This document shows positions 29,422 to 38,340 of a stretch of 54,875 nucleotides of DNA, one piece after another. Every line of letters starts with the position of its first letter. The stretch's first letter is position 1. The notes under the pieces are model-generated. The model did not search any database and was not told the origin of the DNA. It saw only the letters and a program-made list of their open reading frames with translations. Both the position numbers and the translations under genes were made by a program. This stretch comes from Azotobacter paspali. Its GTDB lineage: Bacteria > Pseudomonadota > Gammaproteobacteria > Pseudomonadales > Pseudomonadaceae. The DNA is taken from the NCBI RefSeq assembly GCF_042434745.1, contig NZ_JBHLSS010000021.1. One strand, written 5' to 3'.

Positions 29422-32113
29422 ATGACCACGACACGCTTTTCCGAACTGCCCGCCTGCAGTCGCGCGCTCTGGGCCAAGAGCGGCGAGCCGGGAGGGCATG
29501 GCCTGCTGGCGCACATGCTGGACGTGGCGGCTGTCGCCGAGACGCTTCTGGAACGCGAGCCGCCAGCCACGCGCGAATGCTTCGCCGCGCAGTTCGGCTT
29601 GCCGGAGTCCGTTTTTTCCCGGCATGTCGCCGCGCTGGCGGGGTTGCACGATTTCGGCAAGGCCATTCCCGGTTTCCAGGCCAAGTGGCCGGCGGGGCGG
29701 GAGCGTGACGAGGCGCATGGCCTGGGCTTCGCCGAACCTTCCCTGCGCGTCACCGATCACGCCTGCGCCGGCGCAGCCCTGCTCTGGCGGCATCTGCCGG
29801 CACAAGGTGCCGAGCCGGGCTGGATCATGGGCGTGCTGCAGGCGATCGGTGCGCACCACGGCTACAACCCCAGCGTTCCGGAAATCCGCGCGGCCGTGCC
29901 GGCGCTCGAGGTACCGGGTTGGGCCCCGGCGCGCCAGGCACTGTTCGATGCCTACTGGCAGAGCCTGGCCCCCGAAGGCGTACCCGTGGCCGACGAGTTG
30001 CCGCTGCCCGCCGTGGCCTGGCTGGCCGGGCTGACCAGCGTGGCCGACTGGATCGCATCCAATCCCGACTGGTTCCCGCCCGGCGAGCGGGAGGATTCGC
30101 TCGCCGGGCATTTCCGCCAGGCCGGGAAGCTCGCCGCCAAGGCTCTGGAAGAGATCGGCTGGAGTCGTCATCGCGCCCTGTTGCGGGAGCCGGCGACGAC
30201 GGACGAGTTGCTCGGCCGCATCGTTCGCCGCGAGGGCGTGGCTGCCCGTTCCCTGCAGGTCGAGGGCGACCGGTTGCTGGGCGAAGCGCGGGGGCCGTCC
30301 CTGCTGCTGGTCGAGGCGCCGATGGGGGGAGGGCAAGACCGAGCTGGCCTTTCTCGCCCACCTGCGCCTGCAGGCGGCCAACGACCATCGCGGCCTGTAT
30401 ATCGCCCTGCCGACCCAGGCGACCGGCAATGCCCTGTTCGACCGGGCACTGACCTTCCTGCGCGGCTTCGACGACCGCCAGCCGCTGGATCGCCAGCCGC
30501 TGGACATTCAGTTGGTGCACGGCGGCGCCGCGCTGGACGAACGGATACAGCGCCTGCGCGACATCCACGACGGGACGGACGACAGCATCGCCTCGTCCGC
30601 CTGGTTCTCCCAGCGCCGCCGCCCGCTGCTGTCGCCCTATGGCGTCGGCACCGTCGACCAGGCGCTGTTCGCCGCCCTGAACGTCAAGCACCATTTCGTT
30701 CGCCTGTGGGGTCTGGCCAACCGGGTGGTGGTACTGGACGAGGTGCATGCCTACGACATCTACACCGGCGGCCTGATCGAATCCCTGTTGCGTTGGCTCA
30801 GGGTGCTCGGCAGCTCGGTGGTGCTGATGAGCGCGACCCTGCCCGAACAGCGCCGCAATGCCTTGCTGCAGGCCTGGGGCGTGGCGACGGAGCGGGTGCC
30901 GGAGCTGCCCTATCCGCGCCTGCTGCTGGCGGGCGGCCGAGGCTTGCGGGCCGCGACCTTCGACTCCCGGCCGTTGCCGCCGATCGCCCTGGAAAGCCTC
31001 GGCGAGGACCTGGACGATCTGGCCGCCTGCGCCCTGCGTCTGCTCGACGGCGGCGGGTATGGTGCGCTGATCGTCAACACGGTGGCGCGCGCCCAGGAAC
31101 TCTACCGCCGCCTGCAGCCGCGGCTCGACGAAGAGGTGCGGCTGATCCTGTTCCATGCCCGTTTCCCGGCCGACGTGCGCGGCGCACGGGAGCGCCAGGT
31201 GCTGGAGGCGTTCGGCAGCGCCGACACCGGCCGGCCGCGTCCCGGCCGGTGCCTGCTGATCGCCACCCAGGTCGCCGAGCAATCCCTGGACATCGATTTC
31301 GACTTCCTGATCACCGACCTGGCACCGGTCGACCTGATCCTGCAGCGCGCCGGACGCCTGCACCGCCATCGGCGGGCCAGGGTGCCGGCCCATGCCGGGG
31401 CCCGGCTGTTCGTCGCCGGGCTGGACCCGCGGCACCCGCCCGAATTGGAGAAGACCGTCTACGAGCCCTACCTCCTCGGTCGCACCTGGGCCCTGCTGTC
31501 CCGCGAGACGAGCCTGCGCTTGCCATGGGACATCGACCGGCTGGTGCAGGCGGTCTATGGCGACGCGCCGCTGCCGGACGACCTGGATGCGCAGGTACGG
31601 GCGCGTATCGAGGTCGAAATCCATGGCGAATATCTTGCCCGCCTGAAAGAGGCCCGGCAGAAGGCGTTGGACATCGTCATCGATCCGGCCGCGGAGCCGC
31701 AGAGCGCCTATCTCGACAAGCCGCGCGGCAACGAGGAGGGCGAGGGGCCGGGCCTGGCCAAGCGCACGCGCCTGGGCGACGACGCCGTCACCCTGGTGCC
31801 GGTATGCCGGGTGCCCGGCGGCTGGAGCCTGCGGCCGGACGGCGAAGCCTTCGATCCGTCGTTGCCGCTGTCCGATTTCCTGGCCCGCCAACTCCATGGC
31901 CGCCGGATGAAATGCAGCCACGGGCTTGTCGTGAGTCACTTTGCCGGCGTTGAGCCTCCGCCATCCTTCGCCGGGCATCCATTGCTCGGACATCTGAAAC
32001 CGCTGTTGCTGGAAGATGGCTGCCACGTCATCGACAGGCTCGTCCTGCGTCTGGATGAGCACCTGGGACTGGTCTATGAGTCGGCCGAGGCCGACATTCA
32101 ACCCGAGGACTGA
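29422..32113 (+). pseudogene. cas3: cas3 (type I-E helicase-nuclease) with a +1 frameshift in Walker A
   Basis: The frame from 29422 encodes the HD nuclease (HGLLAHMLDVA, then LAGLHDFGKAIPGFQ, HHGYNP) up to EAPMGG. The DNA has six G in a row at 30324-30329. Removing one gives APMGEGKTELAFLAHL, the Walker A of Cas3. From there the next frame continues to the TGA at 32113 with LPTQATGNALFDR, DEVHAYD, LMSATLP, TQVAEQSLDID and LILQRAGRLHRH. Restored length is about 896 residues, normal for Cas3. As written, the helicase is not made in frame, so interference should be lost unless this is a sequence error or a tolerated slippage site. It is followed after three bases by cas8e. Confidence 0.8.
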
Positions 32114-32116
32114 TAA

Positions 32117-34201
32117 ATGACCCCAGGCTACAACCTGCTCGACGAACCCTGGCTGCCGGTGCGTTTCGCCGATGGCCGGGTCCGCGATGTCGGGCTGCTC
32201 GAACTCTTCGAGCGTGCCGGCGAAATCGCCGCCCTGGCGGAAACCGCGCCGCCGAGCCTGATCGCCGAATACCGGCTGCTCCTGGCCATCACGCATCGGG
32301 CGCTGACCCGCAGCCATGGCTCCTGGAAGGACAGGGATCGCGCCCGCTGGTACCGCGAGGGGCTGCCGCGGGATGCGCTGCGCGACTACCTGGAGCACTG
32401 GCGCGAACGGTTCTGGCTATTCCATCCCGAGCAGCCGTTCATGCAGGTGGCGGCGCTGGCCTCCATCGAGGAAACCCGCGACAGACAGAAGCCCTGGACG
32501 CAGGTTTCCCTGGGCAGCGCCAACGGCAATGCGCCGGTGGTGTTCGATCATTCCTGCGATTTGTCGCCCGCACCGGTGACGCCGGCCCAGGCCCTGCGCA
32601 CCCTGCTGGGATTTTTGCAGTTCGCGCCGGGCGGTTTGGTCAAGGCTCTGCGCGATTCCGATAAGGCCGGTCCCTTGGTCAACAGCGCGGCGGCTCTGCC
32701 GGTGGGTGCCACCTTGCAGCAAACCCTTTGCCTGGCCTTGCACCCGGCCTCGGACCGGGACGATCCATCGGCCTGGGAACGTGCGCCGGCGCAGCGTCGG
32801 GATTTGCTAGCCGAGCCCTCACCGGCCAGCGGTATCAATGACCGTTATACCCGCCGGAGTCGTGCGGTCCTGCTGCTGGAGGCGGAGGAGGGGCATGTGC
32901 GGTGGCTGCGCTTCGCGGCCGGGATCGCCCTGGGCGACGATCCCCAGGCGCACGACCCCATGATCAGCTATCGCGCTGGAAAAGACACACTCGTACGGAT
33001 GAGTTTCACCGAGGGGTGGGCCTTCTGGCGCGATCTGCCGGCGCTGCTGCCCGATCCCGAGGGCAAGGTATCCCAGCCGGCGGCGATCCTGGGCTGGGCC
33101 GCCAACTTGCAGATCTTCCTGGGTGCTTCGCGCGGCGAGCAATCCCTGCTGATCGCCGGACTCGCCAGCGATCAGGCCAAGCTCCTGCGCTGGCGTTGCG
33201 AGCGGATCGTCCTGCCGGCCGTACTGCTGGCCGATACCGGCCTAGCCGGCTTGCTGCGCGCTGAGATACGCCGCGCCGAGGTGCTGCATGAGCGGATCCG
33301 TAGCCTGGCCGGCGGCATGCTGGCCCGGACCATGGCCGACCCGCGCGGCAAGGATACCTGGGCCAAGGCGCGCGCCATGCTGGATACTGGTGCCTCGGCC
33401 GCCGTCTTCTTCGCCGGCGTTGAGCGCGCCTTGCCGGGCCTGTTCCGGCGCCTCGCCGAGGGCGACCGGGAGGGTGCCGGCCGTCACTGGTCGGACAGCC
33501 TGCTGCAGGCGGCCGAAGCCTGTTGGGAAGTTTTGTGCCGCAGTCTCGGCCGGTCGCCGCTGGCGCTGTGCGCCGAGGCCCGCGTCTGGCCGCGTTTTTG
33601 CGCCTTGCTGCGCGACCTGCGGCAATTCGGAAAAATCCGAGGAGGCTCACGCATGAACGAATCTGCGCAGGCTTTCATCGCGCATCTGGGCGAGCTATAC
33701 GAACACGATCCGGCGGCCATCGCCGCGTTGCGCCACAGCCAGGGCTTCGCTCCGGGCGCTTATCCGCCGGCCTATCCTTATGTCGAGCGCTTCGTCCGGG
33801 CCGACAGCCATGCCCAGGACCCGCGACGCCTGGCGTTCTACGTGGTCGCCGGGCTATTCGCCCGTCATCCGCACCCTGCGCCCCGCAGCCTGGCGGCGAG
33901 CTTCGGCGAGTTGTTCGAGAAGCGTCGTCGCATGAGTGGCGGTGGCGGCAGCATCGAAAAGCGCTTCATCGCCTTGCTCGGCGCCGATGCCGAAAACCTG
34001 CCCGACTATCTGCGCCAAGCGGTCAGCCTGCTGGCGACCGAGGATCTCGGCTTGGACTACACCGCCTTGCTCCGGGACCTCGGTTTCTGGCTGAACCCGC
34101 GCCTGGAGCCGGAGGTCCGCGACCGTATCCGCCAGCGCTGGGCGCGGGACTTCTACGGCGCCCTGGCTTTCGAGCCGGAACATTCTGCAGTCAGTCAATG
34201 A
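32117..34201 (+). CDS. cas8e-cse2: Cas8e (Cse1/CasA) fused in frame to Cse2 (CasB/Cas11)
   Basis: One 694-codon frame. Residues 1-512 are Cas8e, the large Cascade subunit that reads the PAM and recruits Cas3 (NLLDEPWLPVRFADG, AEYRLLLAITHRAL, VSLGSANGNAPVVFDHS). Residues 513-694 are a complete Cse2, the small subunit (NESAQAFIAHLGELYEHDPA, FEKRRRMSGGGGSIEKRF). No stop separates them. GAGGAGG at 33639-33645 and an ATG at 33653 sit exactly at the junction, so free Cse2 can probably also be made. In E. coli these are separate genes with 1:2 stoichiometry. Either a lost stop codon or a genuine fusion fits; Cascade could still assemble. Confidence 0.8.
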   Translation: MTPGYNLLDEPWLPVRFADGRVRDVGLLELFERAGEIAALAETAPPSLIAEYRLLLAITHRALTRSHGSWKDRDRARWYREGLPRDALRDYLEHWRERFWLFHPEQPFMQVAALASIEETRDRQKPWTQVSLGSANGNAPVVFDHSCDLSPAPVTPAQALRTLLGFLQFAPGGLVKALRDSDKAGPLVNSAAALPVGATLQQTLCLALHPASDRDDPSAWERAPAQRRDLLAEPSPASGINDRYTRRSRAVLLLEAEEGHVRWLRFAAGIALGDDPQAHDPMISYRAGKDTLVRMSFTEGWAFWRDLPALLPDPEGKVSQPAAILGWAANLQIFLGASRGEQSLLIAGLASDQAKLLRWRCERIVLPAVLLADTGLAGLLRAEIRRAEVLHERIRSLAGGMLARTMADPRGKDTWAKARAMLDTGASAAVFFAGVERALPGLFRRLAEGDREGAGRHWSDSLLQAAEACWEVLCRSLGRSPLALCAEARVWPRFCALLRDLRQFGKIRGGSRMNESAQAFIAHLGELYEHDPAAIAALRHSQGFAPGAYPPAYPYVERFVRADSHAQDPRRLAFYVVAGLFARHPHPAPRSLAASFGELFEKRRRMSGGGGSIEKRFIALLGADAENLPDYLRQAVSLLATEDLGLDYTALLRDLGFWLNPRLEPEVRDRIRQRWARDFYGALAFEPEHSAVSQ
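33653..34201 (+). CDS. cse2: Cse2 (CasB/Cas11) part, likely also translated from an internal start
   Basis: 182 codons in the same frame as the cas8e fusion. The start is supported by an excellent Shine-Dalgarno seven bases upstream and by the normal Cse2 N-terminus beginning at this Met. Family features include LRHSQGFAPGAYPPAYPYVE and the basic FEKRRRMSGGGGS loop. Cse2 forms the dimer along the Cascade belly that holds the non-target strand. Independent synthesis is inferred, not shown. Confidence 0.6.
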   Translation: MNESAQAFIAHLGELYEHDPAAIAALRHSQGFAPGAYPPAYPYVERFVRADSHAQDPRRLAFYVVAGLFARHPHPAPRSLAASFGELFEKRRRMSGGGGSIEKRFIALLGADAENLPDYLRQAVSLLATEDLGLDYTALLRDLGFWLNPRLEPEVRDRIRQRWARDFYGALAFEPEHSAVSQ

Positions 34202-34211
34202 GAGGGATGTC

Positions 34212-35354
34212 ATGACCTTGTTCGTCGAGTTTCACCTGATCCAGAATTTCGCTCCGTCCAATCTCAACCGCGACGACACCGGTGCGCCCAAGGATGCTCT
34301 GTTCGGCGGCCACCGCCGGGCACGGGTGAGCAGCCAGTGCTTCAAGCGAGCGATCCGCCTGGCGGCGCAGGCGCACGAACTGGTGGCGCCGGAACATTGC
34401 GGCGTGCGGACCAAGAAGCTGCTGGGCCTACTGCTGGAGCGTTTGGGGCATCGCGATCCGCAGGACGCCCGACGCAAGATCGAAACCGCTCTGGGCGCCG
34501 CCGGCCTCAAGCTCAAGGACGATGGTAAGACCGAATACCTGCTGTTCCTAGGCGAGGGTGAGATCGCCGGTTTCGCTGCACTGATTGAGCAACACTGGGA
34601 TGAACTGGACGCTGCGCAGGCCGGCGGCGAGAAGAAGGGCAAGAAGGAAGCCAGGGCCAGCGCGCCCGCCGAATTGGTGAAGAAGGCCAAGGCTCTGCTC
34701 GATGGCGGCAAGGCGGTGGACGTGGCGCTGTTCGGGCGGATGCTCGCCGACCTGCCGGAAGTCAACCAGGACGCCGCCTGCCAGGTCGCCCACGCGATCA
34801 GTACGCACCGCGTCGAGCGCGAGTTCGACTACTTCACGGCGGTGGACGACGAGGGCGCTCCGGAGGAAACCGGCGCCGGGATGATCGGCCAGGTGGAGTT
34901 CAACTCGGCGACTTTCTACCGCTATGCGGTAGTCGACGCCCACAAGCTCCTGAGTAACCTGCAGGGCGACCGCGAACTGACCCTGGCGGCGTTGAAGGCC
35001 TTCACCCAGGCCAAGGTGCGCGCCATTCCCGCCGGCAAGCAGAACAGCTTCGCCGCCCACAACCTGCCGGCCTTTGTCGGCGTCTGCCTGCGCCATGCCG
35101 GCCCGCTCAATCTGGCCAACGCCTTCGAGAAGCCGATCAGTTTCGGCCACGACCAGGCGCTCAGCAGTCTGTCCGTGGCCGAACTGGCCGGGCACGAGGA
35201 AAAACTGGCCGGCATCTATGCCGACGGCCGCGATCGCTGGGCCTATCTGGACCTGAGCGGCGCCTGGCCGGTGGGCAAGGGCGAAGCCCAGGCCAACCTG
35301 GACGCCCTGGCCCGCTGGGTGTGGGAGCGGGTCGCCGCCGAACTGGAGGACTGA
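34212..35354 (+). CDS. cas7e: Cas7e (Cse4/CasC) Cascade backbone subunit
   Basis: 380 residues, preceded by GAGAGGG. The N-terminal pattern is diagnostic: FVEFHLIQNFAPSNLNRDDT, GGHRRARVSSQCFKRAIR. Mid-protein IGQVEFNSATFYRY and FTQAKVRAIPAGKQNSFAAH are also family-typical. Six copies form the crRNA-binding filament of Cascade. The length is slightly above that of E. coli CasC, with a Lys-rich stretch (GGEKKGKKEARAS) near residue 140. No frameshift seen. Confidence 0.9.
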   Translation: MTLFVEFHLIQNFAPSNLNRDDTGAPKDALFGGHRRARVSSQCFKRAIRLAAQAHELVAPEHCGVRTKKLLGLLLERLGHRDPQDARRKIETALGAAGLKLKDDGKTEYLLFLGEGEIAGFAALIEQHWDELDAAQAGGEKKGKKEARASAPAELVKKAKALLDGGKAVDVALFGRMLADLPEVNQDAACQVAHAISTHRVEREFDYFTAVDDEGAPEETGAGMIGQVEFNSATFYRYAVVDAHKLLSNLQGDRELTLAALKAFTQAKVRAIPAGKQNSFAAHNLPAFVGVCLRHAGPLNLANAFEKPISFGHDQALSSLSVAELAGHEEKLAGIYADGRDRWAYLDLSGAWPVGKGEAQANLDALARWVWERVAAELED

Positions 35355-35356
35355 AC

Positions 35357-36010
35357 ATGGCCACCTTGCTGCTGCGCCTGCAGGGACCGATGCAATCCTG
35401 GGGCACGACCAGCCGCTTCGACGAGCGCGACACCCAGCTCGAACCCTCCAAGTCCGGCGTGCTCGGCCTGGTCTGCGCCGCGCTCGGACGCGACCGTCGC
35501 CAGTCGCTGGAGGATCTGACGGCCCTGCGCATGGGCGTGCGGGTGGACCGCGAGGGTGTCCCGCTGCGCGATTACCAGACCGCCACCGGCGTGCTGATCG
35601 CCAGCGGCAAGGCGGACCCCAGGCGTACCGTGGTCAGCCCGCGCTTCTATTTGTCCGATGCGGTTTTTCTGGTGGGGCTGGAGAGCGCCGACACTGCTTT
35701 GCTGGAGCGTATTCAGGGCGCCCTGCGCAGGCCGGTCTGGCCGCTAGCGCTGGGGCGCAAGAGCTTCGTGCCGGGCATCCCGGTGTTCCTGGCGGACGGT
35801 CTTCTACACGCCGATCTGCTGTCGGCCCTGAGCGGTTATCCGCCGCTGGTGCTCTGGACGCCCGGCGGCAGCGTGCGCCTGGTGCTGGAGGACCTGCAGG
35901 AGGGCTCGGTGCGTCTCGACCAGCCGGTCGGCCCCTTCGCCGAGCGGCGTTTCGGGCCGCGTTTCGTCAAACAGGAAGTGCTGCATGTACCTGATCCGAT
36001 TGACCCTTGA
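35357..36010 (+). CDS. cas5e: Cas5e (CasD) Cascade subunit
   Basis: 217 residues from the ATG at 35357, two bases after the cas7e stop. The N-terminus LLLRLQGPMQSWGTTSRFDE is the Cas5e signature. DYQTATGVLIASGK and LGRKSFVPGIPVFLADG follow. Cas5e caps the 5' handle of the crRNA. The end overlaps cas6e by 26 bases, usual in type I-E operons. Intact. Confidence 0.9.
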   Translation: MATLLLRLQGPMQSWGTTSRFDERDTQLEPSKSGVLGLVCAALGRDRRQSLEDLTALRMGVRVDREGVPLRDYQTATGVLIASGKADPRRTVVSPRFYLSDAVFLVGLESADTALLERIQGALRRPVWPLALGRKSFVPGIPVFLADGLLHADLLSALSGYPPLVLWTPGGSVRLVLEDLQEGSVRLDQPVGPFAERRFGPRFVKQEVLHVPDPIDP

Positions 36011-36602
36011 CCCCCGCAGCACCCAGGCGCGCCGCGACCTGGCCGACGCCTACGACATGCACCGTACCCTGGTGCGCGCCTTCGTGCGGGACGAACGGGA
36101 TGCGCCCGGCCGCTTTCTCTGGCGTCTGGAGCTAGGGGCGGGTGCCTGGGCCAGTCCGACGCTTCTGGTGCAGTCCCGCAAATCCGGCGACTGGGATGTC
36201 CTACAGGGCTTGCCGGGCTATCTGCAAAGACCCGCCGAATGCAAGGTCCTGGATCTCGAGGCGCTCATCCAGCCGCAATGGCGGTACCGCTTCCGTCTCC
36301 TGGCCAACCCCACGGTGACTCGTGCCGGCAAGCGTCGCGGCTTGCTGGGGGAGGCCGAGCAACTGGCTTGGCTGCAGCGCCAGGGCGAGCGGCACGGCTT
36401 TATGGTGAAGGCCGTGCTGGTCAGCGCCAGCGACCTGCTCGACAGCCGGCGCAAGGGCGGCGCGCCGATCGTGCTGCAGCGGGTCTGCTTCGAAGGGCTG
36501 CTGCAGGTAGTCGAGGCCGACGCGCTGCGCCGGGCCCTGGCCAGCGGCATCGGACCGGCCAAGGCCTTCGGCTGCGGCCTGCTCAGCGTGGCGCGCTGCT
36601 GA
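35985..36602 (+). CDS. cas6e: Cas6e (Cse3/CasE) crRNA endoribonuclease
   Basis: 205 residues: YLIRLTLDPRSTQARRDLAD with DAYDMHRTLVRAF, the conserved N-terminal His region, and the C-terminal glycine-rich GIGPAKAFGCGLLSVAR loop. Cas6e cuts the repeat hairpin of pre-crRNA and stays bound to the 3' handle. Its substrate repeats downstream are degenerate. It is the last intact cas gene; cas1 and cas2, which normally follow, are absent. Confidence 0.9.
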   Translation: MYLIRLTLDPRSTQARRDLADAYDMHRTLVRAFVRDERDAPGRFLWRLELGAGAWASPTLLVQSRKSGDWDVLQGLPGYLQRPAECKVLDLEALIQPQWRYRFRLLANPTVTRAGKRRGLLGEAEQLAWLQRQGERHGFMVKAVLVSASDLLDSRRKGGAPIVLQRVCFEGLLQVVEADALRRALASGIGPAKAFGCGLLSVARC

Positions 36603-36831
36603 TGCCGCCGCCGTTCGAGTCGCCGCAGATGAAAGAGCGGATGTCGATAATCCGCTGCCGCGTACCTTGCAGCAACCGTCGGCACCTTGCCGCTCCGGGT
36701 AGGGGAGGCGGACATACGCCTGCATGCCGGCGGCCGGCCGGACGCACCCGCGAAAATCAGGTAGCGCCTGGCCGGAGTCTGCAAGGACGGCAACCTGATT
36801 ACGCAATATACGCCGTAAGCCTTGACCGGGC
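36603..36831. other. Non-coding scar after cas6e
   Basis: About 230 bases with no recognisable cas1 reading frame on either strand. Position between cas6e and the transposase remnant suggests deletion of the adaptation genes here. Confidence 0.4.
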
Positions 36832-37017
36832 TTGCCTTGTCTGTTTGACAGAGCGCAGTACCAAAAGCGCAACGCCCTTGAACGACCGTTCGGTTGGCTC
36901 AAGGAAAAGCGCCGTCTTTGCACCCGCTATGACAAGCTGGCCAGCAGTTTCAAGGCCATGGTCACGCTAGCCTGCATCAAAAAATGCCTGCGTGCCGACT
37001 TTTCAGACAAACCCTAA
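36832..37017 (+). pseudogene. C-terminal remnant of an IS5-family transposase
   Basis: About 60 codons: QYQKRNALERPFGWLKEKRR, then TRYDKLASSFKAMVTLACIK, ending at a TAA at 37015-37017. The pattern NxxER-FGWLK-xRR-xTRYDKLA-F is the end of the DDE domain of IS5/IS427-type transposases, including the catalytic Glu region. The N-terminal two thirds and the left end are missing. The first ATG is not a real start. Confidence 0.7.
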
Positions 37018-37048
37018 TTTCCCGACGCCCCCATACGTTTACCCGTAC

Positions 37049-37260
37049 GTGTTCCCCGCCCCCGCGGAATAGACCGTTCGGGCGGCCGCATTCAGGGGCC
37101 GCGTCGCGGTATCCCTGATGTGCGGGGATGGGTAGTTTTTTGTGGCTTTTTGATATCATCGCGAGGCATTCCCCACGCATGTGGGGATGAACCGGGTGTT
37201 CTCGGCCACTGGAAAAGGTAGAGAGTAATGCTCGTTCCCCGCATTCGCGGGGATGAACCG
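37049..37260 (+). CRISPR. Degenerate type I-E CRISPR array (four diverged repeats, three spacers)
   Basis: Repeats lie at 37049-37076 (28 nt), 37109-37135 (27 nt, poorest), 37166-37194 (29 nt) and 37232-37260 (29 nt). The last two share CCCC-N8-GGGGATGAACCG, the type I-E hairpin and 3' end. All four differ from each other. Spacers are about 32, 30 and 37 nt; active type I-E arrays keep 32-33. Loss of repeat identity and spacing indicates an old, non-expanding array, consistent with the missing cas1-cas2. Confidence 0.75.
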
Positions 37261-37393
37261 GTTCATGTCGACAGCTACCGGCGACTCGTTCACGCCATTC
37301 CAAAAAGGGCCAGGTCTTTTTCGGGAGCGGCGAATTTTCGTCCCCTTTGTCCGTCTTTATCCGATGCCTGGATCGACGATAAGGAGTATGTCC

Positions 37394-38293
37394 GTGAAAT
37401 TCAGGCTCGCGCTTGGCTCGTTCGTTGCCGGCATTCTGGCCTGCGATGTCGCGCTCGCCGCCCGCTTGCGACAGGATTGGGCGGCTGCTCTGGAGGGGCA
37501 GGACTGGTTGGCGGCTTGTCCGCAGGTCATGGCGGATGCCCCGGCGTTGAAAGAGTCGGCTGCACGTGGCAGCGACGAATGGCGCAACCATATGGTCGTC
37601 ACGGCGGGTTGCCTGTTCGAGATGCAGCGCGACGCTGAGCTCATCGCCTTCCTAAACGCCAGTCTGATCGACGGCCATCGCGACCCGGAGCTGCTGGACT
37701 TCCTGGGAACCAGCCAGCTTCGCCTCGGCAGGAATGCCGAGGCTGCCGCTACCTTCGAGGAGGCTCTGAAGAGCGGGCTGCCCAACGAGGCTAGGCCGAA
37801 CGTCTACGGCAAGTTGGGCACGGCCTACCTGAAACTGGCCAGCGCAGCCGGGACGCCCGACGATCTTCTTCTCGCGAAGGCCGAGCGATACGCCGGGCTG
37901 GCGGTGGACAGTAATCTGACCAGGGGGATCCGTGCCGAACCGATGACTCTGGCCCGGTTGGGCCATGTGAAGTTGCTGCGGCGAGACTACGACGAGGCGA
38001 TTCGCCTGTTCGATGCCGCCGTGGAGAGGAGCGCCGCCGATCCCGCCTGGTCCATCGGGGTGCGCAAGGCCATGGAGGCCTGGTTCACCGCCGCTCTGGG
38101 GCAGGCCCATTACGGCAAGGGCGACAAGGCCCATGGCGAGGATCTGATGAACAAGGCCATCGAGATCGCGCCGGGCGAACGCCTCAAGACCGCGCTGCGC
38201 ACCGTTCGCGACGGAACGCTCGGGCGCGTTTCCGCCGGGCAGGCGCCCGTGTCTTTCCCGATGTTCCATATTCCGCTCGACAAGGACGCTTGA
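37394..38293 (+). CDS. Exported tetratricopeptide-repeat protein
   Basis: 299 residues from the GTG at 37394, seven bases after AAGGAG (37381-37386); the ATG at 37388 is too close to that Shine-Dalgarno. A signal peptide (RLALGSFVAGILACDVALAA) predicts periplasmic export. TPR-like helices follow: LDFLGTSQLRLGRNAEAAAT, VYGKLGTAYLKLAS, LARLGHVKLLRRDYDEAIRL, and AHYGKGDKAHGEDLMNKAIE. The protein probably scaffolds other proteins; partner unknown. It is unrelated to the CRISPR locus in content and may use its own promoter in 37261-37380. Confidence 0.65.
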   Translation: MKFRLALGSFVAGILACDVALAARLRQDWAAALEGQDWLAACPQVMADAPALKESAARGSDEWRNHMVVTAGCLFEMQRDAELIAFLNASLIDGHRDPELLDFLGTSQLRLGRNAEAAATFEEALKSGLPNEARPNVYGKLGTAYLKLASAAGTPDDLLLAKAERYAGLAVDSNLTRGIRAEPMTLARLGHVKLLRRDYDEAIRLFDAAVERSAADPAWSIGVRKAMEAWFTAALGQAHYGKGDKAHGEDLMNKAIEIAPGERLKTALRTVRDGTLGRVSAGQAPVSFPMFHIPLDKDA

Positions 38294-38340
38294 GGAGCGG
38301 GCGAAGCGACTGCTCGCCGCCCTATCTCCGGTTCCGGCTT

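Noticed and set aside
30324..30329. Programmed frameshift in cas3
   Set aside because: The G run lacks an obvious slippery heptamer with a downstream pseudoknot, and Cas3 is normally one frame; mutation or sequence error is simpler, though not excluded.
29398..31953. Single 851-codon frame as an intact Cas3
   Set aside because: After residue ~300 the frame gives Arg/Pro/Ala-rich nonsense, whereas the +1 frame holds all later helicase motifs.
37253..37393. N-terminal extension of the TPR protein from an ATG at 37253
   Set aside because: It would start inside the last CRISPR repeat, and the signal peptide with its Shine-Dalgarno begins at 37394.
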